From positions 4,960,001 to 5,024,000 of the forward strand of contig CM055609.1 in NCBI GenBank assembly GCA_029379385.1: a DNA stretch of 64,000 nucleotides, read 5' to 3'. Below are positions 28,439-39,268 of this stretch, in pieces. The stretch comes from Quillaja saponaria. Taxonomy: Eukaryota; Streptophyta; Magnoliopsida; Fabales; Quillajaceae. The notes under the pieces were generated by a model that did not search any database, had not been told where the DNA came from, and was given only the letters and a program-made list of their open reading frames with translations. Position numbers and translations under genes: made by a program. Position 1 is the first letter of the stretch. Each line of letters opens with the position of its first letter.

Positions 28439-29640
28439 AAGCTATGATTTCGTTGTTGAACTTGATTTTGATTGTTGGATTATTTATTAAAGCTTCTTCA
28501 TAGAAATAAGTAGATTTGTTAAAATAAGAAGATTTTCTGTCATAAATTAATAATGATTATTTTACCAGGTAATGTTGTAATCTAGAAACATTTCAACTAG
28601 GATTCCATTTTTTAAAAGATCTGTAATGTGATTCTTTTAGATGTTAGATTTGGTATTTATACTTTGATTCTTGTAGCAAATCAGTAAGCAGCTAGCTTAT
28701 GTAGATTGCATTAGTTGGCAAAATCAAGACACTTATTTCAAATGCACACTTAATAAATAATCAATAATCTATTGATCTCACATCATTGGGTTATGTCAAC
28801 TAATTGTTAATTTTTTAGGTTTTTTTTTTTTTTTAAATAACATTAATTAGTAGCTTAATTGGCATAGACATCTTATTATTTTATTACTCACAAAATTTCG
28901 AATTCTGAAATATTTGCGGGATGATATTGTCCCTCAAGTCTCTTTATCAAAACTCAAATAAATGGAAGACCCGGGAAATAAAAAAATAAAACTCAAATAG
29001 CTGTCTCTTATTATTTATTAAGAAAAAAGAAAAAAAGAAAAGAAAAGATACTTGCTATCAGACCCTTTTACTATACATAACCAATTTTCTATTTCCAAAC
29101 AAACAATGAAACAATTAGATGCAAAAAAAGAAAAGAAAAATCTACTTAAAAAAAAAAAAAAAGGGTACTGATTTATTCATTGCTTCTGACAGCAGTCAGC
29201 ACCTTCATCAGACGGTAGAAATTGTGTGTCAATACATCTACCAATAAAAACCATCACTGATCATCAATTTTTTTTTAATGAATACCTCAAAAATACTTAT
29301 AATAAATGATATTATTATTAAAATTCTAATTATATAAGATAACACTAAAATTATTATCAATTTAAAATACTAATATTAAAAATTTATATATATCACCAAA
29401 ACTCAAATAAAAAATCTACACAGTGAAACTGATCAACATAAAAAGTTGTACCTAATTCAAAGTCAATGGCATCTTTTTCTGATTCTGGTTTCTGTCTGTT
29501 AGTGTTTTTGACAAGTGTATCGAACGTATTCCATGAATATATATAATATAATATATATTACAAAGTTATACGCACATACAAACATCAATTAATTAATTTA
29601 CCAAAATCAGCTCCTTCTTCATCACCACCACTCAGAAAAC
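28439..29640. other. Intergenic DNA between ALKBH9-like and MIR166
   Basis: Carries the ALKBH9-like 3' UTR, then AT-rich sequence with several A-rich and T-rich runs (28820, 29147). Nothing else recognised. Confidence 0.5.
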
Positions 29641-29649
29641 CCATAAAGA

Positions 29650-29880
29650 GCTCATCAGAGAAAGGAAATGCAGGTTGACAGGAATGAAGCCTGGTCCGAG
29701 ATCACATAAGGCTATGTGTATATAGTATATATACATGAATCTTGGAACCTTTTCCTCAAGGGATTGTTTGGCAATCCAGGAATCAATAGGCTTCAAAGAC
29801 AGAAATATATATATATATATATATAAAATCACCTAAATGACCTCGAGCCAAACAACATTCCCATCAAACATTTTCTCTCA
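29650..29880 (-). ncRNA. MIR166: MIR166 precursor hairpin
   Basis: The minus strand of 29679-29699 starts TCGGACCAGGCTTCATTCC, the miR165/166 mature sequence, in its usual 3' arm. The 5' arm carries the star strand at 29841-29862, reading GGGAATGTTG then TTTGGCTCGAGG. The arms pair almost continuously: GAGGTCAT with GTGATCTC below the loop side, and TTTGATGGGAATG with CATTCCTGTCAA outside the duplex. The pairing extends to about 29650 and 29880. The loop of about 140 nt includes an AT microsatellite at about 29808-29824. Family knowledge: miR166 cleaves class III HD-ZIP transcription factor mRNAs and sets leaf polarity, meristem and vascular patterning. The last two bases of a 21-nt product would be TG instead of the common CC. 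Confidence 0.93.
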
Positions 29881-29975
29881 TTTTCATGACCCAGATTAAT
29901 AAGAAGCCAAGCTGGAAATTAACCATAGCCCAAGAGAGCCCTAGCTAGTTTTCATATTCTCTCTTTCTCTCTCGT

Positions 29976-29987
29976 ATATATAAAGAG
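29976..29987 (-). promoter_or_regulatory. Candidate TATA box of pri-miR166
   Basis: On the minus strand the site reads CTTTATATATAC, about 115 bases upstream of the 5' arm, next to CT-rich tracts (29950-29975 and 30000-30020) such as often surround plant start sites. Position is the only support, and the same bases also form a TATA box on the plus strand. Confidence 0.25.
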
Positions 29988-30574
29988 GGGAGATGTTGAG
30001 AGAGAAAGGGAGAGAGAGTGAGACTTGTGAACTCAAATGTTTTACAAGTAAAGCTCAATCTCAGTCTCAGCCATATATATATATATATATATATATAAGT
30101 CACCTTGAGGAATTAAAACCCTAGCCCAGCTGGCTTGAGAGAGAGAGAGAGGGGGGGCGGTTCATTTTGATGACATATATATGTCTCACACTATTGTGTT
30201 ATATGTACTTGAGGGATCACGCACATGCCAATGCTTTAGTGCGTGTTGAAGCTAATTCATTAGTGGAGCTAAATCACTGTGGTAACAGATGAAGTGAAGT
30301 GAATCCACGACCACCAAGGTAAGTTATTTGAATTTGAACGGGCTTTTAGAATAAATGTAATTAATATAATCTTTAAAAATTAAAATATTTTAAAAGATGA
30401 ATAGTATTGAAATCATAATCTAATAAATATTGCAAAATTTATTTTTATAGTCCCTTAACAATCTTTCTAAGAACACTCTTTAGACAAACTCTTTTTTCTT
30501 CTTTTTCATGTTATTTAATACATGACAACCTTCGGTCCAAAAATAAAAAAATCAAACCTTGATATAAAAGAGGA

Positions 30575-31060
30575 TTATTTTTTTAATGGGTGCCCTAATA
30601 GGCACTTGTTAAAATTCTATAAATAGAAAAATTGTAATATTTATTACGATAATTAATTATAATTTTCATATTATTTAATGGGTTTTACTACTTTTAGAAT
30701 TTGAAATATGCTAAAAATAGTAAATTATTTATTACATAACCAATCACTACATTAAACGATATATAAGTTCTATATTTATTACCTTTAGGGCATCCGTTAG
30801 AAAAATTCTTACTTAATATATAAATTGCTACTTTTTTGAGGTTTCAATTTTTAAAAAGATTTTTCTAACAGGGTGCCCATAGGACACTTGTTAAGGTGAT
30901 AAATATAGAAACTTTATATTATTAATTGTAGTGGTTAACAATGATTTTAGTGCTACGTTATTAATAATTTTTTACTTTTAGAATGTTTCAAATTCCAAAA
31001 TTCATATTTATTGTACCTTATCAAGTAGTCATTTGGGCACTAATTAGAAAAACCCTTTTC
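30575..31060. repeat. Two adjacent MITE-like inverted-repeat elements
   Basis: Element 1 (about 30577-30805) starts TTTTAATGGGTGCCCTAA and ends with the complement of TTTTCTAACGGATGCCCTAA. Element 2 (about 30859-31053) starts TTTTTCTAACAGGGTGCCC and ends with the complement of TTTTTCTAATTAGTGCCC. Both pairs extend inward (ACTTGTTAA, ATAAATATAGAA). A further lone copy of the terminus lies at 31085-31115. This arrangement fits two copies of one non-autonomous DNA transposon family; target duplications are not clear. Confidence 0.6.
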
Positions 31061-32098
31061 AAAAATCATATTAAACGCAATTTATCAAATGCCCTAGGAC
31101 AACTGTTAGAAAAAACCGAAAAAAACTTTTTCTTCAACATTCCAAATAAGTCATATTACAAATTTGCTTTTCCTATAAATTATATTTTTAATAATTCTTT
31201 TTAAATAAGTCCTAAACATTAAACTGAAACATGTTATACCACTTTTATCCCTTTATTTCTAATTTTATATTTAAAATATTGAATAATTAATTTAATTTTT
31301 AAACACATAATATAAAAATTAAAAAAAAAGATTCATAATATATCATAATAAAAGAATAAAATTTATTAGAATTTTTAATTTTTTATCGTTTAAATTTAGG
31401 TTTATGTTTATTTCTTAGGTGTCAATATAAAAAATAACATCAATACAAGTTGAATTTGAAAATAATTTTTTTTTTCTTAAATTTTTGAAGAAAAATATGA
31501 AAGTACATAATTAATGAGAACTTTTTCAGTTTTCAAATTTTTATTTTTACATTAATGATTATATAATAGATTAATTAGTTTTTTAATTAATTTTATGTTA
31601 TATAATATATTGAAAATTGATTCACTTAATTAATATTTTAAATATAAAAAGGGTAAAAATGATATGTAACATAGTTTTGAGATTTATTTTTTAAAATTAT
31701 TAAAAGTAAGATTTATAGGATTTGAATAAGAATTTATTTAGAATGTTGAAAGAAAAATCAGAATTTATCTTTATTCTTTGATGAAAAAGGCCGGTGCCAT
31801 AGAGATCAACGTTCTAAAAATTGAACGGATGAGATGAATCGATCGTCTTGCCCATCCGACACCACGTGCTTTAATTTAATGCACTGTATGTACGGTCACT
31901 GTTTCTACCTGTTCGGGATGGGAACATGACCATGTTCAAGTCGAAGAAAGATGCCAAGACTACCACGTGGTCGGAAATGGTTGGTTATAATAGGGGCCCG
32001 CAGTTTTATTATACCAATTATATGTTAATGATGATAGATCTAGGACCATGTAGAGAGAGAAAGCGATAGTTCTGACAAGGTCATTGTCTGGGGCATTC

Positions 32099-32143
32099 AG
32101 TCAAAGGACAACTGAGTTGACTCGGAATGATACCGAGTTGACT
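32099..32143. promoter_or_regulatory. Cluster of W-box (TTGAC) sites
   Basis: GAGTTGACTC occurs at 32114-32123 and again at 32135-32144, each beside CGG or CCG. A complementary AGTCAA is at 32099-32104. Two G-box cores (CACGTG) lie upstream at 31863 and 31964. WRKY factors bind W-boxes. No gene that this would serve is apparent, so function is unproven. Confidence 0.35.
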
Positions 32144-32534
32144 CAAGGTTTATTTAAATGGCCTCTAAGGAGTGATATGCTAGCAAAGCCATTGTGGTAT
32201 TTTTCGTTTGTCTTCTTCCTACTGTTTCTGCCTTTCTTTTCACTGGGTGACTGGGTCAACATTTAGGGTATTGCCCAGTAAGTAAACATCTTGGAGTGCT
32301 CATTTCTGAAGAAGGCTGGGTTTGGTTTGTTTGTAGATTTTGTAGCTTCCTTTCTACGCCAAGTTTCTATTTTAGGCCTGCAGAGTAACTAGAGCCTAGC
32401 CCAGTCAAACACAGGCTCACACAAAAGAATGTGTAACTTGTCCAAGCAAAATTACATGTTCTCAGTTACATACTCATATAACTAATTCCATGTAGGCCTC
32501 CTTTACAGTTAGGAATTGTAATGATATTCAAATT

Positions 32535-32740
32535 AAATAATTCAAATTCAAATAAAAACACTTAATATTTAAATTTTTATTTGAATTTGAATAATACATA
32601 ATTCAAATTAATATTCAACATAATATATGTTTTTATTAAAAAATTATAATAAAAAAAAACTTTTTATAATTTTTTTTTTATCAAATACTCTAAATATTTG
32701 AATTCGAATATGTAAAATTTTATTCGAATTCAAATGATCA
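32535..32740. repeat. Two near-perfect palindromic hairpins
   Basis: AATTCAAATTCAAATAAAAA near 32539 is followed by its complement near 32575 (TTTTTATTTGAATTTGAAT). ATTTGAATTCGAATA near 32694 is followed by TATTCGAATTCAAAT near 32721. The shared ATTTGAATT core suggests related MITE remnants. Confidence 0.55.
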
Positions 32741-33063
32741 AAATTCAATGCGATTTTGAATTTCAGATTAAAATTTGTATAAATATTCGAATTCGAGTAC
32801 TAGAAAGAGTAATGCCCTATTCAAATTTCACCCCTATTTTCAGTGAATTTGTGTTTGACATGGGGGAGAGGGTCTGTAGATGACAATGAGAGAGAGTACA
32901 TATGTGCACTATAAAGACTTAGATCTGTGGACCCAAAATTGAAATACATTATGATACCCAACTAATTGTAACCTGTAGAACTTCCTCAAAATTACAAATG
33001 GAACCATGGTACAAGATCCAACCTTTACCACTTCAAAGGAACACAAGAAGTATCTTTACGCAT

Positions 33064-36000
33064 TCATTTCGACCCAAGTGCAAATGACAATTTTGGTCGG
33101 GCTTTGTTCTTCCCCAACAATTTCATTTGGTTGACACGTTCTTGCTCCTCTTCCTGTTTCTTCCTTCGCATGGCCTCTTCCTTCTGTCTCTGGAGCTCTT
33201 CTAGCTCTCTATATCGTTCCTCTTCTCTCTTCTGCTGCTCTAGAGCTTCCCTTCTCTGAGCTTCTTCAACCTTCCTCCTATTCTCCTCAAGCATCCTTTC
33301 TAGCATTTCTTTCTCCTTTCGAGCTTGTTCCTGCAAAGATAGATGAATAACTTCCTTACAACCAGAACGGATTAGTTCATATATAAATGATTACACATTA
33401 CACAAATACAGATAGGGAGAGGTAGAGACTAAATACATTATCATCCATCTAGAACTAGGATCTCGACCACATGGTCAAAAGCAAAGCTCAATATAAACTA
33501 TGCTAAGCCTTACAAAAGCTATCAAAGGAATATTCTTCCCAACAGAAGATTGGTCATCCTATAGCATGCAAGGATTTTCTGGTTCAACATTTTATTAGGT
33601 AAATAGTAATGGCAAGAATAACACAAACGTATAAAAGATTCCGATTATTGGTTGCCTAGCAACCACATCATGAAGGGGGACAAAACTAACTATCAATGTT
33701 ACTGTCACACTAGGATGGAGAGTAAAGGGAGTGATATGAAGCATGTACCTCCTTCTGCCTAGCCTCAATAAGAGCAGCTTCCTTTTCTTTCTCGAGTTGA
33801 GCTGCAACTTCATGATGAAGTATCTTTCTCCCCTCCTTCAACTGCCTTTGTATCTCCTGTTGAATCTCCTCTAAGTTTAAGCTCTCTTCCACTTTTCTAC
33901 AAATTGCTTCTTCCACTCTCCTTGCAGTCTCCTCTTCTATTAATTGCACTTCTGCTTCCTGTTGTCGCCTGATGATACAGAAGAAGTTAAGGAGTAAATT
34001 GCCACTCAAGAAGGGGCAACATGCAGCATTAGCGACTTCAGATGTCTCTGAAATTGGACAAAAGATAACCAAAATGGGCAATGGACATGCTTTCCTTCTC
34101 TTGACCTACTCAATATAGAACCACAATAAATCTCAAACTAACCTCCATGAGGATAAAGAAACTAAGCAAATGCTTACACTTTGAAGGCACACCCCTACCA
34201 TATCCAGATCCAAACATACGAGTTTCAAAACTGGAGAACAGTAGATAAATGAGGCACCCAATTCGATCATCAAATATAACAAGTTGAATTATAGCAGTAT
34301 CTTCCTTGAGAAAAGCCCGTGGAGAGAAAAGTCATGTAACCTGCCGAGTTGAACTATACCGGAAAACTTCAAGTTTTGGACTAAAAATTCTTTGTCAAGA
34401 TTTATGAAGAAGAACATCTGTATTTTTTCAAACAGGACAAACTCTTCTGCTATATAATGGACAAAAAACACCAAATCAATTACAAAAGCCATAGATTCAG
34501 TGTTTAATAAACATTCAGAGGACAGAAACAAGAGCTACACTATAGTACTAGGCTTCTGGAAGAGTGACAATGAGGGGGGTTAAGCCATTCAGGGTGGTTT
34601 TTACCCAGGTTTTATGGAGTCAGTTGTGAGCTTCTGTCGCTTTCTATAAACGTTTAGCTCTTGATTTGGGCTGTTAGCTCTATCTATTTTATATTTTTCT
34701 GTAAAGGATTGCCTATTGGTGCCCTTTTAAAAGATTTTAGTTACCTATAAATAAATTCCCATGGTTAGCAATAACTTAAAGGTCAGAGATAAAACAAAGC
34801 CTTAGTACTTTGAATCAAAAGTCAGAAATGAACCATGCCTCCATATTTGAGAGCCTCAGAAGATATACCTTTTTCTCTCTTCTTCTTTTCTCTGTTTTTC
34901 AATGGCATTTTTGCGCTCTATTGACCCAAGACTTGAACTAGAAGATTTATGTGTAGGCGACAATGAGGGACTTCTACTTTTTTGTCTTTTGTGACGTCTT
35001 GGAGTAGGAGAACGACTTTTACGACGTTTTGGAGTTGCAGACCGACTCCTGTGGCGTCTTGGGGAAATGGAACGACTTTTCCATCTGTATTATGATATAG
35101 ACAATATTGAGCAATAATTTCAAGGAGACAAACATCGTTATTTAAGATGAAGTAAATATCATGCCAGCGCACCATTTAGCACACTAAATATAGAAGCATT
35201 TACAGTTACCTCATAAATTGTTAAGAATAACCTTTGTGTGCTCCATCTTTTATCACATGAAGAAGCATAAGTCACATTCGAGCAACGAAAGGACACCCAT
35301 CGGCACCCATCACCTGCTCACTTCCCAAATGATGGGAAGAAACTGAGCTTTTTAAGTTTCTAACAAATAGCATGTATCCTATCCAGTTCTCTGTATTATG
35401 CTCCATAAATTCATAATTGGTCTTACTGCTTCTTATACAATGCACTCACCCAAAGGAAATAAACCCATCGACAAGTTATTACAAATCAAGCAACATATTC
35501 ACTAAATATTTAGGACAAAACCCTCAATACTTGAACATTAGCATATCAATCATCGATCGTTAGTGCACACATCTCACCCAGGAGCTCATGGGAAGAAGAA
35601 AATCTGAACAGCAGAATGTCAAGCGCAGAATAAAAGTAGAAATCTAACCGCCCGTCCACTTGAACATGTGAAACAAAGAAGCCAAATGATAAGCAATTAC
35701 CAAGTGAAATAAATGAATTCGAATTTTAACCGATGTCCAACCATAATTCAACATGAAGTTATGAACTGTAACTCTCAACTTCCACATACAAGGATTTGGC
35801 TACACCTACTCATTTCATTAATCAAAAAGCAATTTTTTTTCCAAACTCTCCAATGGAGAGAAAATAAAAATTCTAATTCTTAGAGATACATTTTTTTTAC
35901 TACCTCTACACTTCATTCTTTAGCTCTACTTTATTAACAATCAACGGGTCCTCAAATTGATCAACAGTCTAGCCTTAAATGCTTCAAGCTTCAACCCATA

Positions 36001-36218
36001 AAATTGAACTTGGCACGTCCATCTAGAAAGCAATTCTAAAATATACTGAAATAAGAAAAGCAAGAACACAAACGGGGTCACCTGCTATATGAATAGGATG
36101 AGTATGGCGATCGGCTTCTATCTCTTCGGCTCCTCCTACTATACCTGTTCCCAACAGGAGATGGCGAACGCCTTCGCCTATATGAAGGTGAACGGGATAG
36201 TGACAAATCTCGAGGCAT
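33064..36218 (-). CDS. ARGLU1-like RS/coiled-coil protein, 4 exons, 279 aa
   Basis: Exons in transcript order: 36218-36082, 35084-34869, 33968-33749, 33330-33064. They sum to 280 codons with the stop, all GT-AG. Residues 1-100 are an arginine/serine-rich region (MPRDLSLSRSPSYRRRRSPS, SRRSRRDRSRSPYSSYS, KRRKSRSPTPRRHKRQKSRS). Residues about 115-265 are a continuous charged coiled coil (EEETARRVEEAI, KEKEMLERMLEENRRKVEEA, REELEELQRQ-like runs). The end is LGKNKARPKLSFALGSK. This order, RS head then Glu/Arg coil and short basic tail, is that of the arginine/glutamate-rich protein 1 family, which in animals links Mediator-dependent transcription to splicing; plant function is less studied. A nuclear location is expected. 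The first intron is about 1 kb. Confidence 0.85.
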
Positions 36219-37578
36219 ATCCTAATCAGTTTAATCCCAGCGATTTTCGAGCTCACACTGTTGTTCTCAATGGTTCCGGAACGGAGAAATCAACGTTCCG
36301 ATGGCAAGTAAGAAGAAACTCTCATACCAGAATTGATCGGTGCCGAAGATGAAAATTGGTCGCCGGAGGTATGACGATTTTCTGGATAAATCGCTGGGAA
36401 ACTTAGAGAGATAGAAAGAAAGAGGTCGTTGAGGCGCCGGGTCTGTGTTATGCCTCTAATGCAAAGGATAGGAAGGTGACGATGGCGAATCCGAGATTTG
36501 AGATTCTGAGTTTCTAATTTTATTTTATTTTAGTTAATTGAGTTGAATTGTTGGACGTAACGGCGTCGTATAAGTTCTAACCCATGTCAGTGGGCTAACA
36601 AGAAGAGGGCCTCTTATATCAGCCACTGGCCCCTAAAAAGTGTAAAGCAAAAAAACAAAAACAAAAAGAAAAATTGTTGAGAAGCATAAAACAAGAAAAA
36701 AATAAAAAAATTTGAGGCTAAATTACATATTTGGTTCCTGTAAACTGTAGTTTCACCTTAGTCATCACTCTTGCGGCTTAGAATAAAAAAGATTAGTGGA
36801 TCAATGTGTAAACCCACACGTTTAAGGTTAAGATTAAGAACTTAATATTATATATAAATATATGAATATCTTCTCTTAATACTTATAAATTTATTTTAAA
36901 ATTGAGATTCTAACATCTTATCGGAGTTAAATTAAATACCTAAATCTCCTAGACAACTACATTCTATATATAAATTTAGACCTTCTTCTCTTGGTATCTT
37001 TTATAAACCATCATACTATTTTCCACCCCTGTTCTGGGCTTACAATTAATCTTCTTAAGCTACAAATTTTTCATTCTCATTCAAGTTGAACTATAGAAGA
37101 ACGCTATTTGCATATCAAATTCTACACAATTCTTGAAAGAGAATCATTATTACCTTTAGGAGGTGTTAAATGGGTAAAAGCAATCTTTTTAAACAAGCAC
37201 TTAGATGGTGAACAAGTGCCTAAAAATAACACACTAAACTACTATTTTTGGGTCATCAGGAGACTAGCTGAGTTGACCAACGTTACAAAATAGGATCCGA
37301 CTCTTTTCATTTTCATAAATCTATCACTTTGATGAAGGATATCACAGATTTTTACATGTATGTTGATTAAGAAGTAATAAAAGCTTTATGTTGACAAATT
37401 TTTATATAGGAAAACATATACTAATAATAGGAATCCATATATTGTTTTGAGAAGGAATCCATGAAAAATTACTTCAATACATTGCCAAGAAATTAAACAT
37501 TGAAAAGAAAACTTTCCAATTCCATTATGCTGGCTTTTTCATTTCACAATACATCAATTACCAAGAAATTAATGGCCC
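36219..37578. other. Intergenic DNA upstream of ARGLU1-like gene
   Basis: Contains the presumed ARGLU1-like 5' leader and promoter (36219-36520, relatively GC-rich) and AT-rich spacer. No further gene recognised. Confidence 0.5.
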
Positions 37579-38022
37579 TTATGAAGGATGAACCCTGCTA
37601 GATGAAATTCCTTTCCATGCTGTTTTCATAGAAGCAGTAGCTGCATTAAGAGCAGCTTCAATATACCTCTTGGAAGCAATAGTAGCAGATTTTTCCATTA
37701 ACTTTCCCATCTTCCTTGCACTTTCAGCAGTTTCAACTAAGCTATCCATTTCAGCTTTTGACATTCTTTCAAGTTCTTCTTCAAATCGGTGAAACTCATC
37801 CATGGCACTTTCCATGACTGAATCAAGGTAATCCTCAGCTTGTTCCATAGCAACTTCAGCTTCTTCTGCTTCTTTTTGTTGTTCAAGTTCCACAGCTGCC
37901 CATGATTTGTATGCTTCAATCTCAAAGAGTTTCATGAGGTCTTCAATTGTTGAAGGATCAAAGCTTTCGTCTTGTAAAGCTTGATCTGAGAGGAAACTGA
38001 ATTGGGAAAGAAGGGCTTCCAT
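37579..38022 (-). CDS. MEE9-like small protein, single exon, 147 aa
   Basis: A plant-specific, mostly helical and acidic protein. Its opening MEALLSQFSFLSDQALQDE, the centre EDYLDSVMESAMDEFHRFEE and the end SMKTAWKGISSSRVHPS match my memory of Arabidopsis MEE9 (maternal effect embryo arrest 9, At1g60870). The middle (about 45-110) is a long amphipathic helix suited to a coiled coil. There is no signal peptide, membrane segment or known catalytic motif, so the molecular function is unknown. The frame is clean and of full family length. Alternative identity is unlikely because the motifs match end to end. Confidence 0.85.
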   Translation of the reverse strand: MEALLSQFSFLSDQALQDESFDPSTIEDLMKLFEIEAYKSWAAVELEQQKEAEEAEVAMEQAEDYLDSVMESAMDEFHRFEEELERMSKAEMDSLVETAESARKMGKLMEKSATIASKRYIEAALNAATASMKTAWKGISSSRVHPS

Positions 38023-38924
38023 TGATTTCTTAATTTTCTCAGTGAGTGAGGAGTATGTGTGAATTGAAAGAGCAGATCTAAAGGATTTGGAGATTGCAAG
38101 CCTTTTATAAAGTGTGTGAGGAAAATGTTAAAAGGCCTGTACAAATGCACAAATTGATTGGGGGTATAAGTTCTAATTGGTTGAAAGAAAGAAAGAAAGA
38201 AAGAATATATGTCACTTTTTTTGGGTGTTTGGGAGAAAGGAAAATAGCATTGGAATAGATCCGTTGGGTGAAGAAGATAGGGGAGGAAGATGATGGGTTT
38301 TCTTATCTAATTCATAGTTGGGGAATCTTAATCAATCATAGTGGGAAAGTGGGGTCATTGGGTTTGAAATTTTGGTGCAAGCAACTAGGTAGCTTGAATT
38401 TGTTGTCTTTTTTGAATCACATAAGGTAAAGTAAGCTTTTTCTAATATACTGCTATAGACCATATAGCTCTGATATTTCATTACAGCTCATGTGTAAATA
38501 GACCTCAAATAGTATGTTGGGGTGGTGACCATGAAGGGATGACCATTGTGTCTGGCTGGCATTATTCTTATCTTATAGCAGCTCTAATAAGATTAGGGAA
38601 TAATACCTCTCAACTAAGTATTTCGAAAATTGTAAATCATATTGATCAATAAATAGTTTTTATCAACCTTCTATGAAAGTTAATAATTTATTAGCAACAT
38701 TTTGATGATGAATACAAGAAAAGAAAGATTTATATGACCCATATAGTCATGGTTTATATGAGCACTACGTGATGTTAGCTGCTCAAGAGGTACTTCAATT
38801 TTACATTTGTTAGGTGAATGATGCATGTAGAATAACAAAAAAAATAAATTAAAAAAAATCCCTTTTCTTATTGGTTTTATTAATTTTAGTTAAGCTTTTA
38901 TTTAATATTGAGGTACAATGGTAC
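38023..38924. other. Spacer between MEE9-like gene and RLP cluster
   Basis: Carries the MEE9-like promoter (minus strand) and, from about 38484 to 38600, a block duplicated at 43266-43377 upstream of RLP copy 2 (GACCTCAAATAGTATGTTGG, GACCATGAAGGGATGACCA). A partial copy occurs at 56190-56245. Confidence 0.6.
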
Positions 38925-39075
38925 TGTTCAATGAGTGGAACTTATGGAGTGTGTTCCAGAAGTGGGCCAAGCACAATTTTACAGAGAGTAATATGGGTGT
39001 GCATACCAATTACTCAAACGGGGTGCTTATCAGAATAAGGTCCGTGAAATTTATTCATCTGATTCGAGTTGTCCC
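38925..39075 (+). mobile_element. LINE-type RNase H remnant upstream of RLP copy 1
   Basis: Homologous to 53720-53880 upstream of RLP copy 4, where more of the domain remains. In mixed frames it shows the end of a plant LINE RNase H domain (a GGCCAAGCACAATTT segment corresponding to the usual REANxxAD region). It is non-functional and was duplicated with the receptor genes. Confidence 0.5.
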
Positions 39076-39268
39076 TACTAGCTATTTTATTAAGGACCTT
39101 AGGAGGAGACTGACTTTGGAATTTACAAGTCAGTCTGGCGTTTGCATAAAGAAAAGAAAAAGAAGCAACACAAATGGAAAATTTATTTTAATAGATCGCA
39201 AGCTGAAAGATTTGCATTTCGGAACTCCTTTTTTTGGAGTAAAAAAAATTCCTGTCTTGGTAATAATC

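Larger units (their letters stand above)
29888..33063. other. Gene-poor AT-rich region
   Basis: Between MIR166 and the ARGLU1-like gene. It contains AT and GA microsatellites (30077-30097, 30141-30158), MITE-like inverted repeats (30575-31060), a very AT-rich stretch (31200-31780), a cis-element-rich island (31850-32280), and hairpin-forming repeats (32535-32740). No coding gene recognised. Confidence 0.55.

Noticed and set aside
30983..31204. 73-codon open frame in the AT-rich region
   Set aside because: It spans the MITE-like terminus repeats and looks like chance coding of a repeat.
38918..39268. Upstream extension of the RLP copy 1 reading frame
   Set aside because: It is open by chance through a LINE relic, lacks a signal peptide, and would bury the real one at residue 118.
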